Assembly (NCBI RefSeq): GCF_900221005.1
Contig: NZ_OBQI01000004.1
Span: forward strand, 186,001 to 250,000
DNA: 64,000 nt
Direction: 5' to 3'
Origin: Blastococcus aggregatus
GTDB taxonomy: Bacteria; Actinomycetota; Actinomycetes; Mycobacteriales; Geodermatophilaceae
How positions within the stretch are numbered: position 1 is the stretch's first letter; every line of letters begins with the position of its first letter. The notes under the pieces were generated by a model. That model was given only the letters and a program-made list of their open reading frames with translations. It searched no databases and was not told the DNA's origin. Shown here one piece after another: positions 35,748 through 45,500 of this stretch. A program made the position numbers and the translations under genes.

Positions 35748-38041
35748 CGCAGACCCCGCTCACCGACGTCGAACTGCTCATCGGCGGGATGACCTGCGCC
35801 TCGTGCGCCGCCCGCGTCGAGAAGAAGCTGAACAAGCTCGACGGCGTGACCGCCACGGTCAACTACGCCACGGAGAAGGCGCGGGTGAGCGTCTCCGGTG
35901 ACGTCACCACCGACGACCTGATCGCCACCGTCGAGAAGACCGGCTACACCGCCTCGCTCCCCGAGCCGCCGCGTGCCGAGCCGGACGCGGAGCCCGTCGC
36001 CGACCCGGCGCGGGCGCTGCGCACCCGGCTGGTGGTGAGCGCACTGCTCAGCGTGCCGGTGGTCGTGCTGGCGATGGTGCCGGCCTGGCAGTTCGAGTAC
36101 TGGCAGTGGCTGTCGCTGACCCTGGCCGCGCCCGTCGTGGTGTGGGGCGGCCTGCCGTTCCACCGGGCCGCGTGGACGAACCTGCGGCACGGCGCGGCGA
36201 CGATGGACACCCTGGTCTCGCTCGGCACCCTGGCCGCGTTCGGCTGGTCGCTTTACGCGCTGTTCTGGGGCACCGCCGGCACGCCGGGCCTGGTGCACCC
36301 CTTCGAGCTGACCATCGAGCGCTCGGACGGCAGCGCGAACATCTACCTGGAGGCCGCCGCCGGGGTCACCACCTTCCTGCTCGCCGGGCGCTGGTTCGAG
36401 GCGCGCTCCAAGCGGCAGGCCGGGGCGGCGCTGCGGGCCCTGCTGGAGCTCGGCGCCAAGGAGGTCTCGGTGCTGCGCGGCGGCACCGAGGTCCGGGTGC
36501 CGATCGACCAGCTCGCCGTCGGCGACCTGTTCGTCGTCCGGCCCGGGGAGAAGCTCGCGGCCGACGGCGAGGTCACCGAGGGCTCGTCGGCGGTCGACGC
36601 CTCGATGCTCACCGGCGAGCCCGTGCCGGTCGAGGTCGGCCTGGGCGACCCTGTCGTGGGCGGCACCGTGAACGCCGGCGGCCGGCTGGTCGTGCGGGCC
36701 ACGCGGGTGGGCTCGGCGACCCAGCTGGCCCAGATGGCCCGCCTGGTCGAGGACGCGCAGAACGGCAAGGCCGAGGTGCAGCGCCTGGCCGACCGGATCT
36801 CCGGCGTGTTCGTGCCGATCGTGCTGGCGCTGACCGTCGCCACGCTCGGCTTCTGGATCGGCACCGGCGCCGGTCTCCCGGCCGCGTTCACCGCCGCCGT
36901 CGCCGTCCTGATCATCGCCTGCCCCTGCGCCCTCGGGCTGGCCACGCCGACCGCGCTGATGGTCGGCACCGGCCGCGGCGCGCAGCTGGGCATCCTGATC
37001 AAGGGCCCCGAGGTGCTGGAGAGCACCCACCGGGTCGACACCGTCGTCCTGGACAAGACCGGCACGGTCACCACCGGCCGGATGACCCTGCTGGAGGTCG
37101 TCCCCGCCGAGGGCGAGGACGCCGACCGGCTGCTGCGCCTGGCCGGTGCGCTGGAGGCCGCCTCGGAGCACCCGATCGCCCGGGCGGTGGCTGCTGCCGC
37201 CGCCGAGCGCGGGGAGCTACCCGCAGTGGAGGGCTTCACCAACGTCGAGGGGCTGGGCGTGCACGGCGTCGTGGACGGCGCGGCGGTGGTCGTCGGCCGG
37301 CCCCGGCTGCTGGCCGACTGGTCGGCTGCGCCGACGCCTGCGCTGCAGCGGGCGGTGGACGCCGCTGAGCAGGCCGGGAGCACCGCCGTCGCCGTCGCCT
37401 GGGACGGCGCACCGCGCGGGATCCTGGTGGTCGCCGATGCGATCAAGTCGACCTCGGCCACGGCCGTCGCGCAGCTGCGCGCACTGGGACTCACCCCGAT
37501 CCTGCTCACCGGCGACAACGAGCGGGCCGCCCGCAGCGTGGCCGCCGCCGTCGGCATCGACGAGGTGATCGCCGAGGTGCTGCCGCAGGAGAAGGTCGAC
37601 GTGGTGAAGCGGCTGCAGGCCGAGGGCCGGGTCGTCGCCATGGTCGGCGACGGCGTCAACGACGCGGCCGCGCTCGCCCAGGCCGACCTCGGCCTGGCCA
37701 TGGGCACGGGCACCGACGTCGCGATCGAGGCCAGCGACCTGACCCTGGTCCGCGGCGACCTCCGGGCCGCGACCGACGCGATCCGGCTGGCCCGCCGCAC
37801 CCTGGGCACCATCAAGGGCAACCTGTTCTGGGCGTTCGGCTACAACGTCGCGGCGCTCCCGCTCGCGATGGCCGGGCTGCTCAACCCGATGATCGCGGGC
37901 GCCGCGATGGCGTTCAGCTCGGTGTTCGTCGTCTCGAACTCGCTGCGGCTGCGCGGCTTCGCGCCCCTGCCGGAGAACCGGGACGCCGCCACCGCGCTGC
38001 CGTCGGGCGCGGCCCGCGTCGAGGTGCCCGCCCGGTACTGA
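35744..38041 (+). CDS. copA: Cu(I)-exporting P1B-type ATPase
   Basis: A 765-residue P1B-1 ATPase. One N-terminal HMA domain (GMTCASC, about residues 15-21) is followed by eight predicted membrane helices. The ion path motif [10 protein letters not shown], the phosphorylation site DKTGT, the SEHPIA nucleotide motif and [10 protein letters not shown] are all present. The C-terminal YN and MxxSS residues ([29 protein letters not shown]) fit copper specificity. It exports Cu(I) from the cytosol and is the last gene of the copper operon. Confidence 0.96.
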   Translation: MTQTPLTDVELLIGGMTCASCAARVEKKLNKLDGVTATVNYATEKARVSVSGDVTTDDLIATVEKTGYTASLPEPPRAEPDAEPVADPARALRTRLVVSALLSVPVVVLAMVPAWQFEYWQWLSLTLAAPVVVWGGLPFHRAAWTNLRHGAATMDTLVSLGTLAAFGWSLYALFWGTAGTPGLVHPFELTIERSDGSANIYLEAAAGVTTFLLAGRWFEARSKRQAGAALRALLELGAKEVSVLRGGTEVRVPIDQLAVGDLFVVRPGEKLAADGEVTEGSSAVDASMLTGEPVPVEVGLGDPVVGGTVNAGGRLVVRATRVGSATQLAQMARLVEDAQNGKAEVQRLADRISGVFVPIVLALTVATLGFWIGTGAGLPAAFTAAVAVLIIACPCALGLATPTALMVGTGRGAQLGILIKGPEVLESTHRVDTVVLDKTGTVTTGRMTLLEVVPAEGEDADRLLRLAGALEAASEHPIARAVAAAAAERGELPAVEGFTNVEGLGVHGVVDGAAVVVGRPRLLADWSAAPTPALQRAVDAAEQAGSTAVAVAWDGAPRGILVVADAIKSTSATAVAQLRALGLTPILLTGDNERAARSVAAAVGIDEVIAEVLPQEKVDVVKRLQAEGRVVAMVGDGVNDAAALAQADLGLAMGTGTDVAIEASDLTLVRGDLRAATDAIRLARRTLGTIKGNLFWAFGYNVAALPLAMAGLLNPMIAGAAMAFSSVFVVSNSLRLRGFAPLPENRDAATALPSGAARVEVPARY

Positions 38042-38065
38042 CCTCTCCGCCGGGAACGTTCTCCG

Positions 38066-38112
38066 GCACAGTCGGTCTCTGCCCACCCCCCGTGGGCAGA
38101 GACCGACTGTGC
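38066..38112. terminator. 21-bp perfect inverted repeat after copA
   Basis: Arms 38066-38086 and 38092-38112 pair perfectly around a five-C loop (arm core CAGTCGGTCTCTGCCCAC). It lies 25 bp after the copA stop, so it is a likely terminator, though it lacks a U tract. The stem is unusually long, and a repetitive palindrome cannot be excluded. Confidence 0.7.
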
Positions 38113-38143
38113 GCGAACCACCCCTCGGCCCCCGGAGGTCCTG

Positions 38144-38506
38144 ATGCGCCACCAGCTGCCACGCACCCCGATCCGCGTCCTGGCCGCGGCCGGCGCCACG
38201 CTCGGGCTGGTCGTGCTCGCCCGCCCCCAGCAGGTGCTCGACGCCGTCGCGCCGGCGTTCCCGCCGGAACGCCACTGGCTGCTCCGCGCGCTCGGCGCCC
38301 GGATGCTCGGTCAGCACGCCGCGGTGCTCGCCCGTCCGGAGCCGGCGGTCCTCGCCGCGGCAGCCGGCATCGACCTGCTGCACGCTGCGAGCATGCTGCC
38401 GTTCCTCGGCTCGGCCCGGTACGGGCGGGCGGCCCGGATCAGCGCGGCGGTCGCGCTCGGCTCCGCGGTGGCCGAGTGGGTGCTCGCCGGGTCACAGCGC
38501 CCGTAG
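38144..38506 (+). CDS. Small membrane protein of unknown function
   Basis: A 120-residue protein with three or four hydrophobic stretches (VLAAAGATLGLVVLARP, HAAVLARPEPAVLAAAAGIDLLHA, AARISAAVALGSAVAEWVLA). No known motif is recognised. A GGAGGT-type ribosome binding site precedes the ATG at 38144. It follows the copA hairpin, so it is probably a separate transcript. Its last codons lie in an 18-bp tandem repeat. Confidence 0.7.
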   Translation: MRHQLPRTPIRVLAAAGATLGLVVLARPQQVLDAVAPAFPPERHWLLRALGARMLGQHAAVLARPEPAVLAAAAGIDLLHAASMLPFLGSARYGRAARISAAVALGSAVAEWVLAGSQRP

Positions 38507-38544
38507 CAGTCACAGCGCCGGTAGCAGTCACAGCGCCGGTAGCA
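38491..38544. repeat. Three tandem 18-bp units at converging gene ends
   Basis: GTCACAGCGCCCGTAGCA, then two copies of GTCACAGCGCCGGTAGCA, run without gaps from 38491 to 38544. The stop of the small membrane protein and the stop of the convergent M56 gene both fall inside them, so copy-number slippage would change the C-termini of either protein. Confidence 0.85.
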
Positions 38545-39472
38545 GCAGCAGCGCCGTCGGCAGGAGCAGCAGCAGGACGGCGCCGAGCAGGGCGGCCGCC
38601 CGGGCCGCCGGTGGCAGTGGCGCCGGCGGTTCGAGCAGCCGGACCACACGGGCCCGCACCGCGCCGCCGGTCACCGCGAGCGCGCCGCCGGGCACCTCCG
38701 CTGCCCCGGGGCGGGCCGCGGCAGCCACGACCGCCTGCGCCAGGGTGCGCCGCGGGTCGGCGCCGTCGAGGTCGCCCCCGCCCAGTTCGCGGAGCGCGAC
38801 GTCGTCGGCGCGCATCTCCACCAGCTCCCGGACCGCCGCGTGCGCGCGCCCGGCCGCCGGCAGCACCGGCAGCGCCGCCTCCCACGCGACGAACGGCAGC
38901 AGCAGCAGGTGGTGGTGCTCGCGCAGGTGCGCCCGCTCGTGCGCGATGACGGCGGCGAGCTCGGCCGCGTCCAGCTCGGCGACCATCCCCGAGGAGAGCA
39001 CCAGCAGCGGCCGCGCGCCGGGGATGCAGAACGCCACCGGAGCGGGGTGCTCCAGCAGCCGGGTGTCGGGCGCGGCGCCCGGTTCGACCACGAGCTCCAG
39101 CAGCTGGCGGTGGCGACGCCGGACGCGCGCGGTGCGGAACCAGGACAGTGCCAGCACCCCCACCAGTTGCAGGGCCAGCACGGCGGCCAGCGTCATGGCG
39201 ACCCAGTGGTCACCGCGGACCGGGCCGCCGGCCGGCTCGCCGCGCACCCACGACCACCAGGCCTCGGGCAGCGAGTGGCCCCAGGGAGCCAGGCCGTGCA
39301 CAAGCAGCGCGCCGATGATCGAGAGTCCTCCGGCCAGCCCGATCGCCTGCCAGCAGACCAGCGCGACGAGCGGGTCGCGGCCCGGCCAGCGCGCGCGGCC
39401 CAGCAGCGCCGGCACCGGCCACGCCAGTGCGGCGGCGAGGACGGCGAGAGCGGCCGCGGTGGCGGGCAGCAT
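38528..39472 (-). CDS. M56-family membrane metallopeptidase (BlaR1-like)
   Basis: A 314-residue integral-membrane zinc protease with HERAH (about residues 180-184) and a later Glu (VEMRADD). Four or five hydrophobic helices surround the active site. The long extracytoplasmic penicillin-binding sensor of true BlaR1 is missing. Its partner is the BlaI-type repressor 11 bp upstream, which it may cleave. The C-terminus (LLLPTALLLLPAL) lies within the tandem repeat. Confidence 0.88.
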   Translation of the reverse strand: MLPATAAALAVLAAALAWPVPALLGRARWPGRDPLVALVCWQAIGLAGGLSIIGALLVHGLAPWGHSLPEAWWSWVRGEPAGGPVRGDHWVAMTLAAVLALQLVGVLALSWFRTARVRRRHRQLLELVVEPGAAPDTRLLEHPAPVAFCIPGARPLLVLSSGMVAELDAAELAAVIAHERAHLREHHHLLLLPFVAWEAALPVLPAAGRAHAAVRELVEMRADDVALRELGGGDLDGADPRRTLAQAVVAAAARPGAAEVPGGALAVTGGAVRARVVRLLEPPAPLPPAARAAALLGAVLLLLLPTALLLLPAL

Positions 39473-39483
39473 GAGGGGTGGGG

Positions 39484-39834
39484 TCAGCGACCGTCGCCGG
39501 CGAGCAGCTCCCGGAGCAGGCGCGCCTCGTCGTCGTTCACGCTGCCGACGAACCGGGCCAGCACCGCCTGCCGGTCGGCCGCCTGACCGAGCACCTCGTG
39601 CATGAGCTCGGCGGCGTGGTCCTCGCGGCTGGCGCGGGCGGTGAAGCGCCGCGGCCGGGCGTCGTCGTGGACGACGAACCCCTTCTGCTCGAGCCGGGTC
39701 AGCACGGTGTGCACGGTGGTCAGGGCGATGCCGCGGTCGGCGAGACCCTCGCGCAGCGTGGTCGCCGCGACCGGCCCGTCGGCCGACCAGAGCTGATCCA
39801 TGACGGCCCGCTCCAGCTCACCCAGCGTGGCCAT
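39484..39834 (-). CDS. BlaI/MecI/CopY-type winged-helix repressor
   Basis: A 116-residue repressor with the BlaI head (LGELERAVMDQLWSADGPVAATTLREGL, then TVHTVLTRLEQKGFVV) and a C-terminal dimerisation helix. It is divergent from the cytochrome bd operon. Two TTCTAC-N5-GTAGAA sites lie between them, so it probably represses both itself and cyd. This parallels mycobacterial BlaI, which is reported to touch respiratory genes as well as blaC; no beta-lactamase is seen here. Confidence 0.9.
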   Translation of the reverse strand: MATLGELERAVMDQLWSADGPVAATTLREGLADRGIALTTVHTVLTRLEQKGFVVHDDARPRRFTARASREDHAAELMHEVLGQAADRQAVLARFVGSVNDDEARLLRELLAGDGR

Positions 39835-39867
39835 CGGTCCTCCTGTCGTGCGGCTCACAGCGCGTTC

Positions 39868-39884
39868 TTCTACGTGTCGTAGAA
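39868..39884. promoter_or_regulatory. BlaI-type operator, proximal to blaI
   Basis: TTCTACGTGTCGTAGAA is a 17-bp inverted repeat. Its centre is 24 bp from that of the second site, which is about two helical turns, so the sites face the same side of the DNA. Confidence 0.75.
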
Positions 39885-39891
39885 AAGACCC

Positions 39892-39908
39892 TTCTACTCG
39901 GCGTAGAA
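39892..39908. promoter_or_regulatory. BlaI-type operator, proximal to cydA
   Basis: TTCTACTCGGCGTAGAA has the same six-base arms as the neighbouring site and lies 52 bp before the cydA start. It is well placed to block the cyd promoter. Confidence 0.75.
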
Positions 39909-39960
39909 AGAGTGCGCCGATCGTACGACGGTCGCCGCCGAGAGACGAGGAGCAGTGCCC

Positions 39961-41526
39961 GTGGACGTCCTGGGCATGGACACGCTGGACATCGCGCGCT
40001 GGCAGTTCGGGATCACGACCGTCTACCACTTCCTGATGGTCCCGCTGACCATCGGACTGGGGATCCTGGTCGCGGTCATGCACACGATGTGGGTGCGCAC
40101 CGACAAGCCCGAGTGGCTGCGGATGACCCGCTTCTGGGGCCGGATCTACCTGATCAACTTCGTGCTCGGCGTCGCCACCGGCCTGGTGCAGGAGTTCCAG
40201 TTCGGCCTGGCCTGGAGCGAGTACTCGCGCTTCGTCGGTGACGTCTTCGGCTCGCTGCTGGCGCTGGAGGCGCTGCTGGCGTTCTTCCTGGAGTCGACCT
40301 TCCTGGGCCTGTGGATCTTCGGCTGGGGCCGGATCCCGAAGAAGGTGCACCTGGCCACGCTGTGGGCCGCGGTCATCGGCTCGGTCGTGAGCGCGTACTT
40401 CATCATCGCGGCCAACTCCTGGATGCAGCACCCGGTCGGCGTCGAGGTGGGCGAGGACGGCCGGCCCGTGCAGGTCGACTTCCTCGCGGTCCTCACCAAC
40501 AGCACCGCGCTGGCCGCGTTCAGCCACGCCATCGTCGCCGCGCTCATGGTCGCCGGCGCGCTCCTGGTCGGCATCGGCCTGTGGCACCTGCGGAAGCGGA
40601 AGCTGGCCGGGCAGCCCACCACCGACGTCGACCACGCGGTGTGGCGCCGCTCGGTCCGGCTCGGCGGCTGGGTCTCGCTGGCGGCGTTCGTGCTCACCGC
40701 CGTCACCGGTGACTGGCAGGGCAAGCTCATGTACGAGCAGCAGCCGCTGAAGATGAGCTCGGCCGAGGCGCTCTGCGAGACCGAGGCGCCGGCGTCGTTC
40801 TCCATCTTCGCCTTCGGCAAGTTCGGCTCGAACGAGTGCGACGACGTCCACTCGATCACCGTCCCGTACATCCTCAGCTACCTGGCCCACGGCGACTTCT
40901 CCTCCCCCGTCCCGGGCGTCAACGAGCTGCAGGAGGAGTACGCGGCCGTCTACGGCGAGACCTACCCCGACGACCCGTCCTTCGGCGACAAGGCCGGCGA
41001 GCCGATCGACTACACGCCCCTGCTCGCGGTCACCTACTGGAACTTCCGGCTGATGATCGGCATGGGCGGGCTGTCGGCCGCGGTCGCCGCCTACGCCCTC
41101 TGGTCCACCCGCCGCGGCCGGGTACCGACGTCGCGGATCGGCGTCTACGGATCGCTGCTCGCCGTCGGGGCCCCGTTCGTCGCGAACGCCTCGGGCTGGA
41201 TCTTCACCGAGATGGGCCGACAGCCCTTCGTCGTCTACCCGAACCCCGACGTGCCGGTCGAGGACCAGGTGTACTTCTTCACCGCCCAGGCGGTCTCCCC
41301 CGGCATCAGCGCCGCCGAGGTCTGGACGTCGCTCATCGCGCTGACCGTCGTCTACGGCGCGCTCGCCGTCGTGGAGCTGTGGCTCATCGGCCGGTTCGTC
41401 CGCGCCGGGGTCACCAGCGGTGACGGCCATGCCACCCCCGGGTTCAGCCCGGAACCTCCGGACGACGAGGACGACGGCGCACCGCGGCGCGACCGCGACG
41501 ACGACGTCCTCCAGTTCGCCTACTGA
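39961..41526 (+). CDS. cydA: Cytochrome bd ubiquinol/menaquinol oxidase subunit I
   Basis: A 521-residue membrane oxidase subunit with nine predicted helices. Conserved parts include the N-terminal heme ligand His in TTVYHFLM, GLVQEFQFG and FFLESTFLGLWIFGW, and the Q-loop WQGKLMYEQQPLKM. The short Q-loop fits a non-enterobacterial type. It transfers quinol electrons to O2 without pumping. The GTG at 39961 is chosen because GAGGAG is 8 bp upstream; the GTG at 39955 is too close to it. It is first in cydABDC. Confidence 0.93.
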   Translation: MDVLGMDTLDIARWQFGITTVYHFLMVPLTIGLGILVAVMHTMWVRTDKPEWLRMTRFWGRIYLINFVLGVATGLVQEFQFGLAWSEYSRFVGDVFGSLLALEALLAFFLESTFLGLWIFGWGRIPKKVHLATLWAAVIGSVVSAYFIIAANSWMQHPVGVEVGEDGRPVQVDFLAVLTNSTALAAFSHAIVAALMVAGALLVGIGLWHLRKRKLAGQPTTDVDHAVWRRSVRLGGWVSLAAFVLTAVTGDWQGKLMYEQQPLKMSSAEALCETEAPASFSIFAFGKFGSNECDDVHSITVPYILSYLAHGDFSSPVPGVNELQEEYAAVYGETYPDDPSFGDKAGEPIDYTPLLAVTYWNFRLMIGMGGLSAAVAAYALWSTRRGRVPTSRIGVYGSLLAVGAPFVANASGWIFTEMGRQPFVVYPNPDVPVEDQVYFFTAQAVSPGISAAEVWTSLIALTVVYGALAVVELWLIGRFVRAGVTSGDGHATPGFSPEPPDDEDDGAPRRDRDDDVLQFAY

Positions 41527-41539
41527 GTCAGGAGCACCT

Positions 41540-42559
41540 GTGGACCTGCAGACCCTCTGGTTCGCCGCCGTCGCGGTGCTGTGGACCGGCTTCCTGCTGC
41601 TCGAGGGGTTCGACTTCGGCGTCGCAGCACTGCTGCCCGTGCTGGGCCGCAAGCCCGCCGACCGGCACCTCATGCTGCGCAGCATCGGCCCGCTCTGGGA
41701 CGGCAACGAGGTCTGGCTGATCACCGCCGTCGGCGCGGTGTTCGCCGCCTTCCCGGGCTGGTACGCCACCTGGCTGCCGGCGCTCTACCTGCCGTTCGTG
41801 CTCGTGCTCTTCGGCCTGATCATCCGGGCGGTGGCCTTCGAGTGGCGGCACTCGCACCACACCGAGGCGTGGGACGCGACGTGGACCCGCATCATCACCG
41901 CCGGCTCGCTGATCGCCGCCCTGGGCATCGGCGCCGCCCTGGGCGCGACCACCCTCGGCCTGCCGATCGACGCCGACGGCACCCGCGTCGGTGGCGCGTT
42001 CGCCGGGCTGAGCTGGTCGGCGCTGCTGGGCGCGCTCGCCGTGCTCGGGTTCTCGCTGGTCCACGGCGCGCTGTTCCTCGCGCTCAAGGTGGACGGCGAC
42101 GTGCGGCTGCGCGCCCGGGCGTTCGCGCTGCGCTGGTCGCCGGTCGCCGCACTGCCGCTCCTGGCGTGGGCGGGCATCACGCACCTGCGCTACGGGACGC
42201 CGGTGACCGGGGTGCTCTGGCTGGTCGCGGCGCTGGCGGTCGTCGTGGCGTGGACCCGGATCCGGCTGGACCGCGAGGGGGCGGCGTTCGCGGCGTGGGC
42301 GGTGCTGCTCGTGGCCTCGGCCGCGACGATCTTCGGCGCGGCCTACCCCGTCGTCGTCCCCTCGACGGTCGACGTCGCCTTCGACGTGACGGTCGCCGAC
42401 GCCTCGGTCAGCGACTACACGCTGATGATCATGACCTGGGCCGCCGGCGTCGGGCTGCCCGTGGTCCTGGGCTACCAGACCTGGACCTACTGGGTGTTCC
42501 GGAAGCGGCTGACCACCGAGCCGGTGCAGGAGGAGCCGACCGAGGTCGTGCCCGCATGA
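41540..42559 (+). CDS. cydB: Cytochrome bd oxidase subunit II
   Basis: A 339-residue subunit with eight or nine helices, opening LQTLWFAAVAVLWTGFLLLEGFDFG and containing the family motif GPLWDGNEVWLI. It forms the heterodimer with CydA. The GTG start follows GTCAGGAGC, 13 bp after cydA. Its stop overlaps the start of cydDC by 4 bp (ATGA). Confidence 0.95.
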   Translation: MDLQTLWFAAVAVLWTGFLLLEGFDFGVAALLPVLGRKPADRHLMLRSIGPLWDGNEVWLITAVGAVFAAFPGWYATWLPALYLPFVLVLFGLIIRAVAFEWRHSHHTEAWDATWTRIITAGSLIAALGIGAALGATTLGLPIDADGTRVGGAFAGLSWSALLGALAVLGFSLVHGALFLALKVDGDVRLRARAFALRWSPVAALPLLAWAGITHLRYGTPVTGVLWLVAALAVVVAWTRIRLDREGAAFAAWAVLLVASAATIFGAAYPVVVPSTVDVAFDVTVADASVSDYTLMIMTWAAGVGLPVVLGYQTWTYWVFRKRLTTEPVQEEPTEVVPA

Positions 42560-45500
42560 GCACCGGGACGGACGCCGGTAGAGGTCCGCTCGGCGCGCTG
42601 GCCGGGATCCCGGGGCTGACCGGCGCACTGGTCCGCGCCGCGCTCGCCGCCCTGGCGCAGACCGCCGGACTGGTGCTGCTGGCCGCGGGCCTGGCGCACG
42701 CGGTGGCCCGCGGCTCGGGGCTGACCGAGGGGTCCGCGACCGGTCCGCTGGTGGTGGCCGCCGCCGGGGTCGCGCTGCGCTCGGTCGCCGGCAGCGTCGG
42801 CGAGGCGCTGGCCGCCCGGGACGCAGGCCGGGCGGAGGACCGGCTGCGGCGGGCGCTGCTCGACCGGCTGGCCGCCTCCTCCGCCGCGGTCGCCGCCGCC
42901 GGCGGGCCCGGCCCCGCCGCGGTGCTGGCGACGACGCGGCTGCACGACCTCGGGCCCGCGCTGGCGACCTACCTCCCGGCGCTGGCACGGACCGTCGTGG
43001 TGCCACCGGCGCTGCTGCTGGTGCTCGCCGCGACCGACCTGCTGTCGGCGGCGCTGGTCGCGGTCACCCTGCCGCTGGTCCCGGTGTTCATGGTGCTGGT
43101 CGGGAAGTACACGCAGAGCGCCACCGCCGACTCCGCCCGGGCGCTGGACCGGATCGCCGCGCACGTCGCCGAGCTGGTGCGCGGGCTGCCCGTGCTCGTC
43201 GGCCTCGGCCGCGCCGCCGACCAGGCCGCGGCACTCGCCCGGCTCGGCGAGGCGCACCGCGCCCGCACGATGGCCACGCTGCGGGTCGCCTTCCTCTCCG
43301 CGCTGGTGCTCGAGCTGATCGCGACGCTGTCCGTGGCGCTGGTCGCGGTCACGGTCGGCCTGCGGCTGGTGCACGGCGACCTGCCGCTGGCGCTCGGGCT
43401 CACCGCGCTGCTGCTCGCGCCCGAGGCGTTCGCGCCGCTGCGCTCCCTCGGCTCGGCGCACCACGCCGCCGAGGACGCCGCGCTCGCCGCCGCGGAGGCC
43501 CGGGCGGTGCTCGCCGCGCCGGACGCTCCCCTGCCGGCACCGGCCGTCGACGACGACCCGCGCGGTGCCGACGTCGCCGTCAGCGGGCTCACCGTGCGCT
43601 ACCCCGGCCGAGGGGCCGCGGCGCTGCCCCCGACGGACCTCGTCGTCCGCCCGGGCGAGCTGGTCGCGCTCACCGGGCCGAGCGGATCGGGCAAGTCGAC
43701 GCTGCTCGCCGCGCTGGCCGGCGTGCTCGGTGCCGACGCCGTCGAGGGCGGCTCGGTCACCGGCACCGGGCAGCTCGCCTACGTGCCGCAGTTCCCGCGC
43801 ACCACCGGCGCCACCGTCGCCGACGAGCTGCGCCGGCACGCGGGCTCGGCACCCGGCGCGGACGCGATCGTCGGCGAGGCGTTCGTCGTCGAGGCGCTGG
43901 CGCGGGTCGGCGCGACCGACCTCGCCGGCCGCGCGCCGGAGTCCCTCTCCCCCGGCCAGCTGCAGCGGGTGGCGCTGGCCCGGGCGCTGGTGCGGATCCG
44001 CCGCGGCGCCTCGCTGCTGCTGCTGGACGAACCCACCGCGCACCTCGACGACGCGGCCGGCTCGACGGTCGCGGAGATCCTGCGCGGGCTCCGCGGCGCC
44101 GTCACCGTGCTGATGGTGACCCACGAGCCGGTGCTCGCCGCGCTCGCCGACCGCGCCGTCGCCCTGCCCGCCACCCCCGCCGTCCCTCCCCGGACTTTCG
44201 GTGCAGAAAGTCCGCCCCCTCCCCGGACTTTCGGTGCAGAAAGTCCGGAGGTGCCGGAGCCGGCGCCGGTGCGCGGTGCGGTGGCGCGGGCCGGCCTGCT
44301 GGGCGCCCTCGCCGCGGGTGCCGGCGTCGCGCTCACGGCCGTCTCCGGCTGGCTGATCGTGCGGGCCGCGGAGATGCCGCCGGTGCTCACCCTGCTGGTC
44401 GCCACCGCGGGGGTCCGGTTCTTCGGCATCGGCCGGGCGGCGCTGCGCTGGCTGGAACGGCTCGCCGCGCACGACGCCGCCCTCCGCCTGGCGGCGCGGA
44501 CCCGCGTCCGCGTCTGGCGGGCGCTGGCCGCGCAGGGGCTGGCCGCCGACCGCTCCCCCGGCGCCGCGCTGGCCCGGGTCGTCGGGGACGTCGGCGTGGT
44601 CCAGGAACTGACCGTGCGGGTGCGCCCGGTGCTCGTCGTCGCCGGCGCCGTGCCGACCGCGACCGTCGCCGTCCTGGCCCTGGTGCACCTCCCCGCGGCC
44701 GCGACGGTCGCCGCAGTTCTCGCGCTCACTGTCGCCGGAGTCGTCGCCGTGCACCGCCGGCTGGACGCCGGGGCGGCGCGCGCCGGACGCACGCTGCAGG
44801 TGCAGGCGCTGCAGGCGACCACCACCGCGCTCGACGGCGCCGCCGACCTCCGGGCCCACGGGCTGGCCGCGCACACCGCCGCCGACCTCGCCGCGGTCGC
44901 CGACCGGCAGGCCGCCGTCACGCGCACCGGGGACCGGGCCGCGGCGGTCGGCACGGGTCTGGTCGTCCTCGGCACGGGGCTCGCCGCCGTGCTGGCCACC
45001 TCGGTCGCCGTCGCCGGTGGAGTGGCCGGTCCCGTGCTCGCGGTCCTGGCGCTGGCCCCGCTCGCGCTGGCCGAGCCGCTCTCCGGGCTGGTCCCCGCGC
45101 TCCAGCGGCGCGGCGCGCTGGCCGATGCACAGGCCCGGCTGGACGCCGTCGTCGCGGCGGCGCTCCCCGCCGAGCCGGCCGCTCCCCTGCCCGCCCCTGA
45201 CGGCGTGCACGACCTCGCCGTCGAGCGGCTCACCGCGGGCTGGCCCGGCGGGCCGGACGTGCTCCACGACCTGACCGCCTCGGCGCGCGCCGGGGACGGC
45301 TGGCTGGTGCTGCGCGGTCCGTCGGGCGCGGGCAAGTCGACGCTCCTCGCGGTGCTCATGGCCGCGCTCCGCCCGCGCGCCGGCCGCTGGGCGCTCGACG
45401 ACGTCGACACCGGGCGGCTGACCGGCGAGGCCATCCGGTCCCGCATCGCCTGGCTGCCGCAGGAGGCGCACGTCTTCGCCTCGAGCATCCGGGCCAACCT

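Noticed and set aside
38528..39834. Beta-lactam resistance locus from the BlaI/M56 pair
   Set aside because: There is no beta-lactamase or penicillin-binding sensor, and the operators face cytochrome bd genes.
38491..44247. CRISPR-like repeats
   Set aside because: The 18-bp tandem and the 31-bp duplicated palindrome have no variable spacers and no cas genes nearby.
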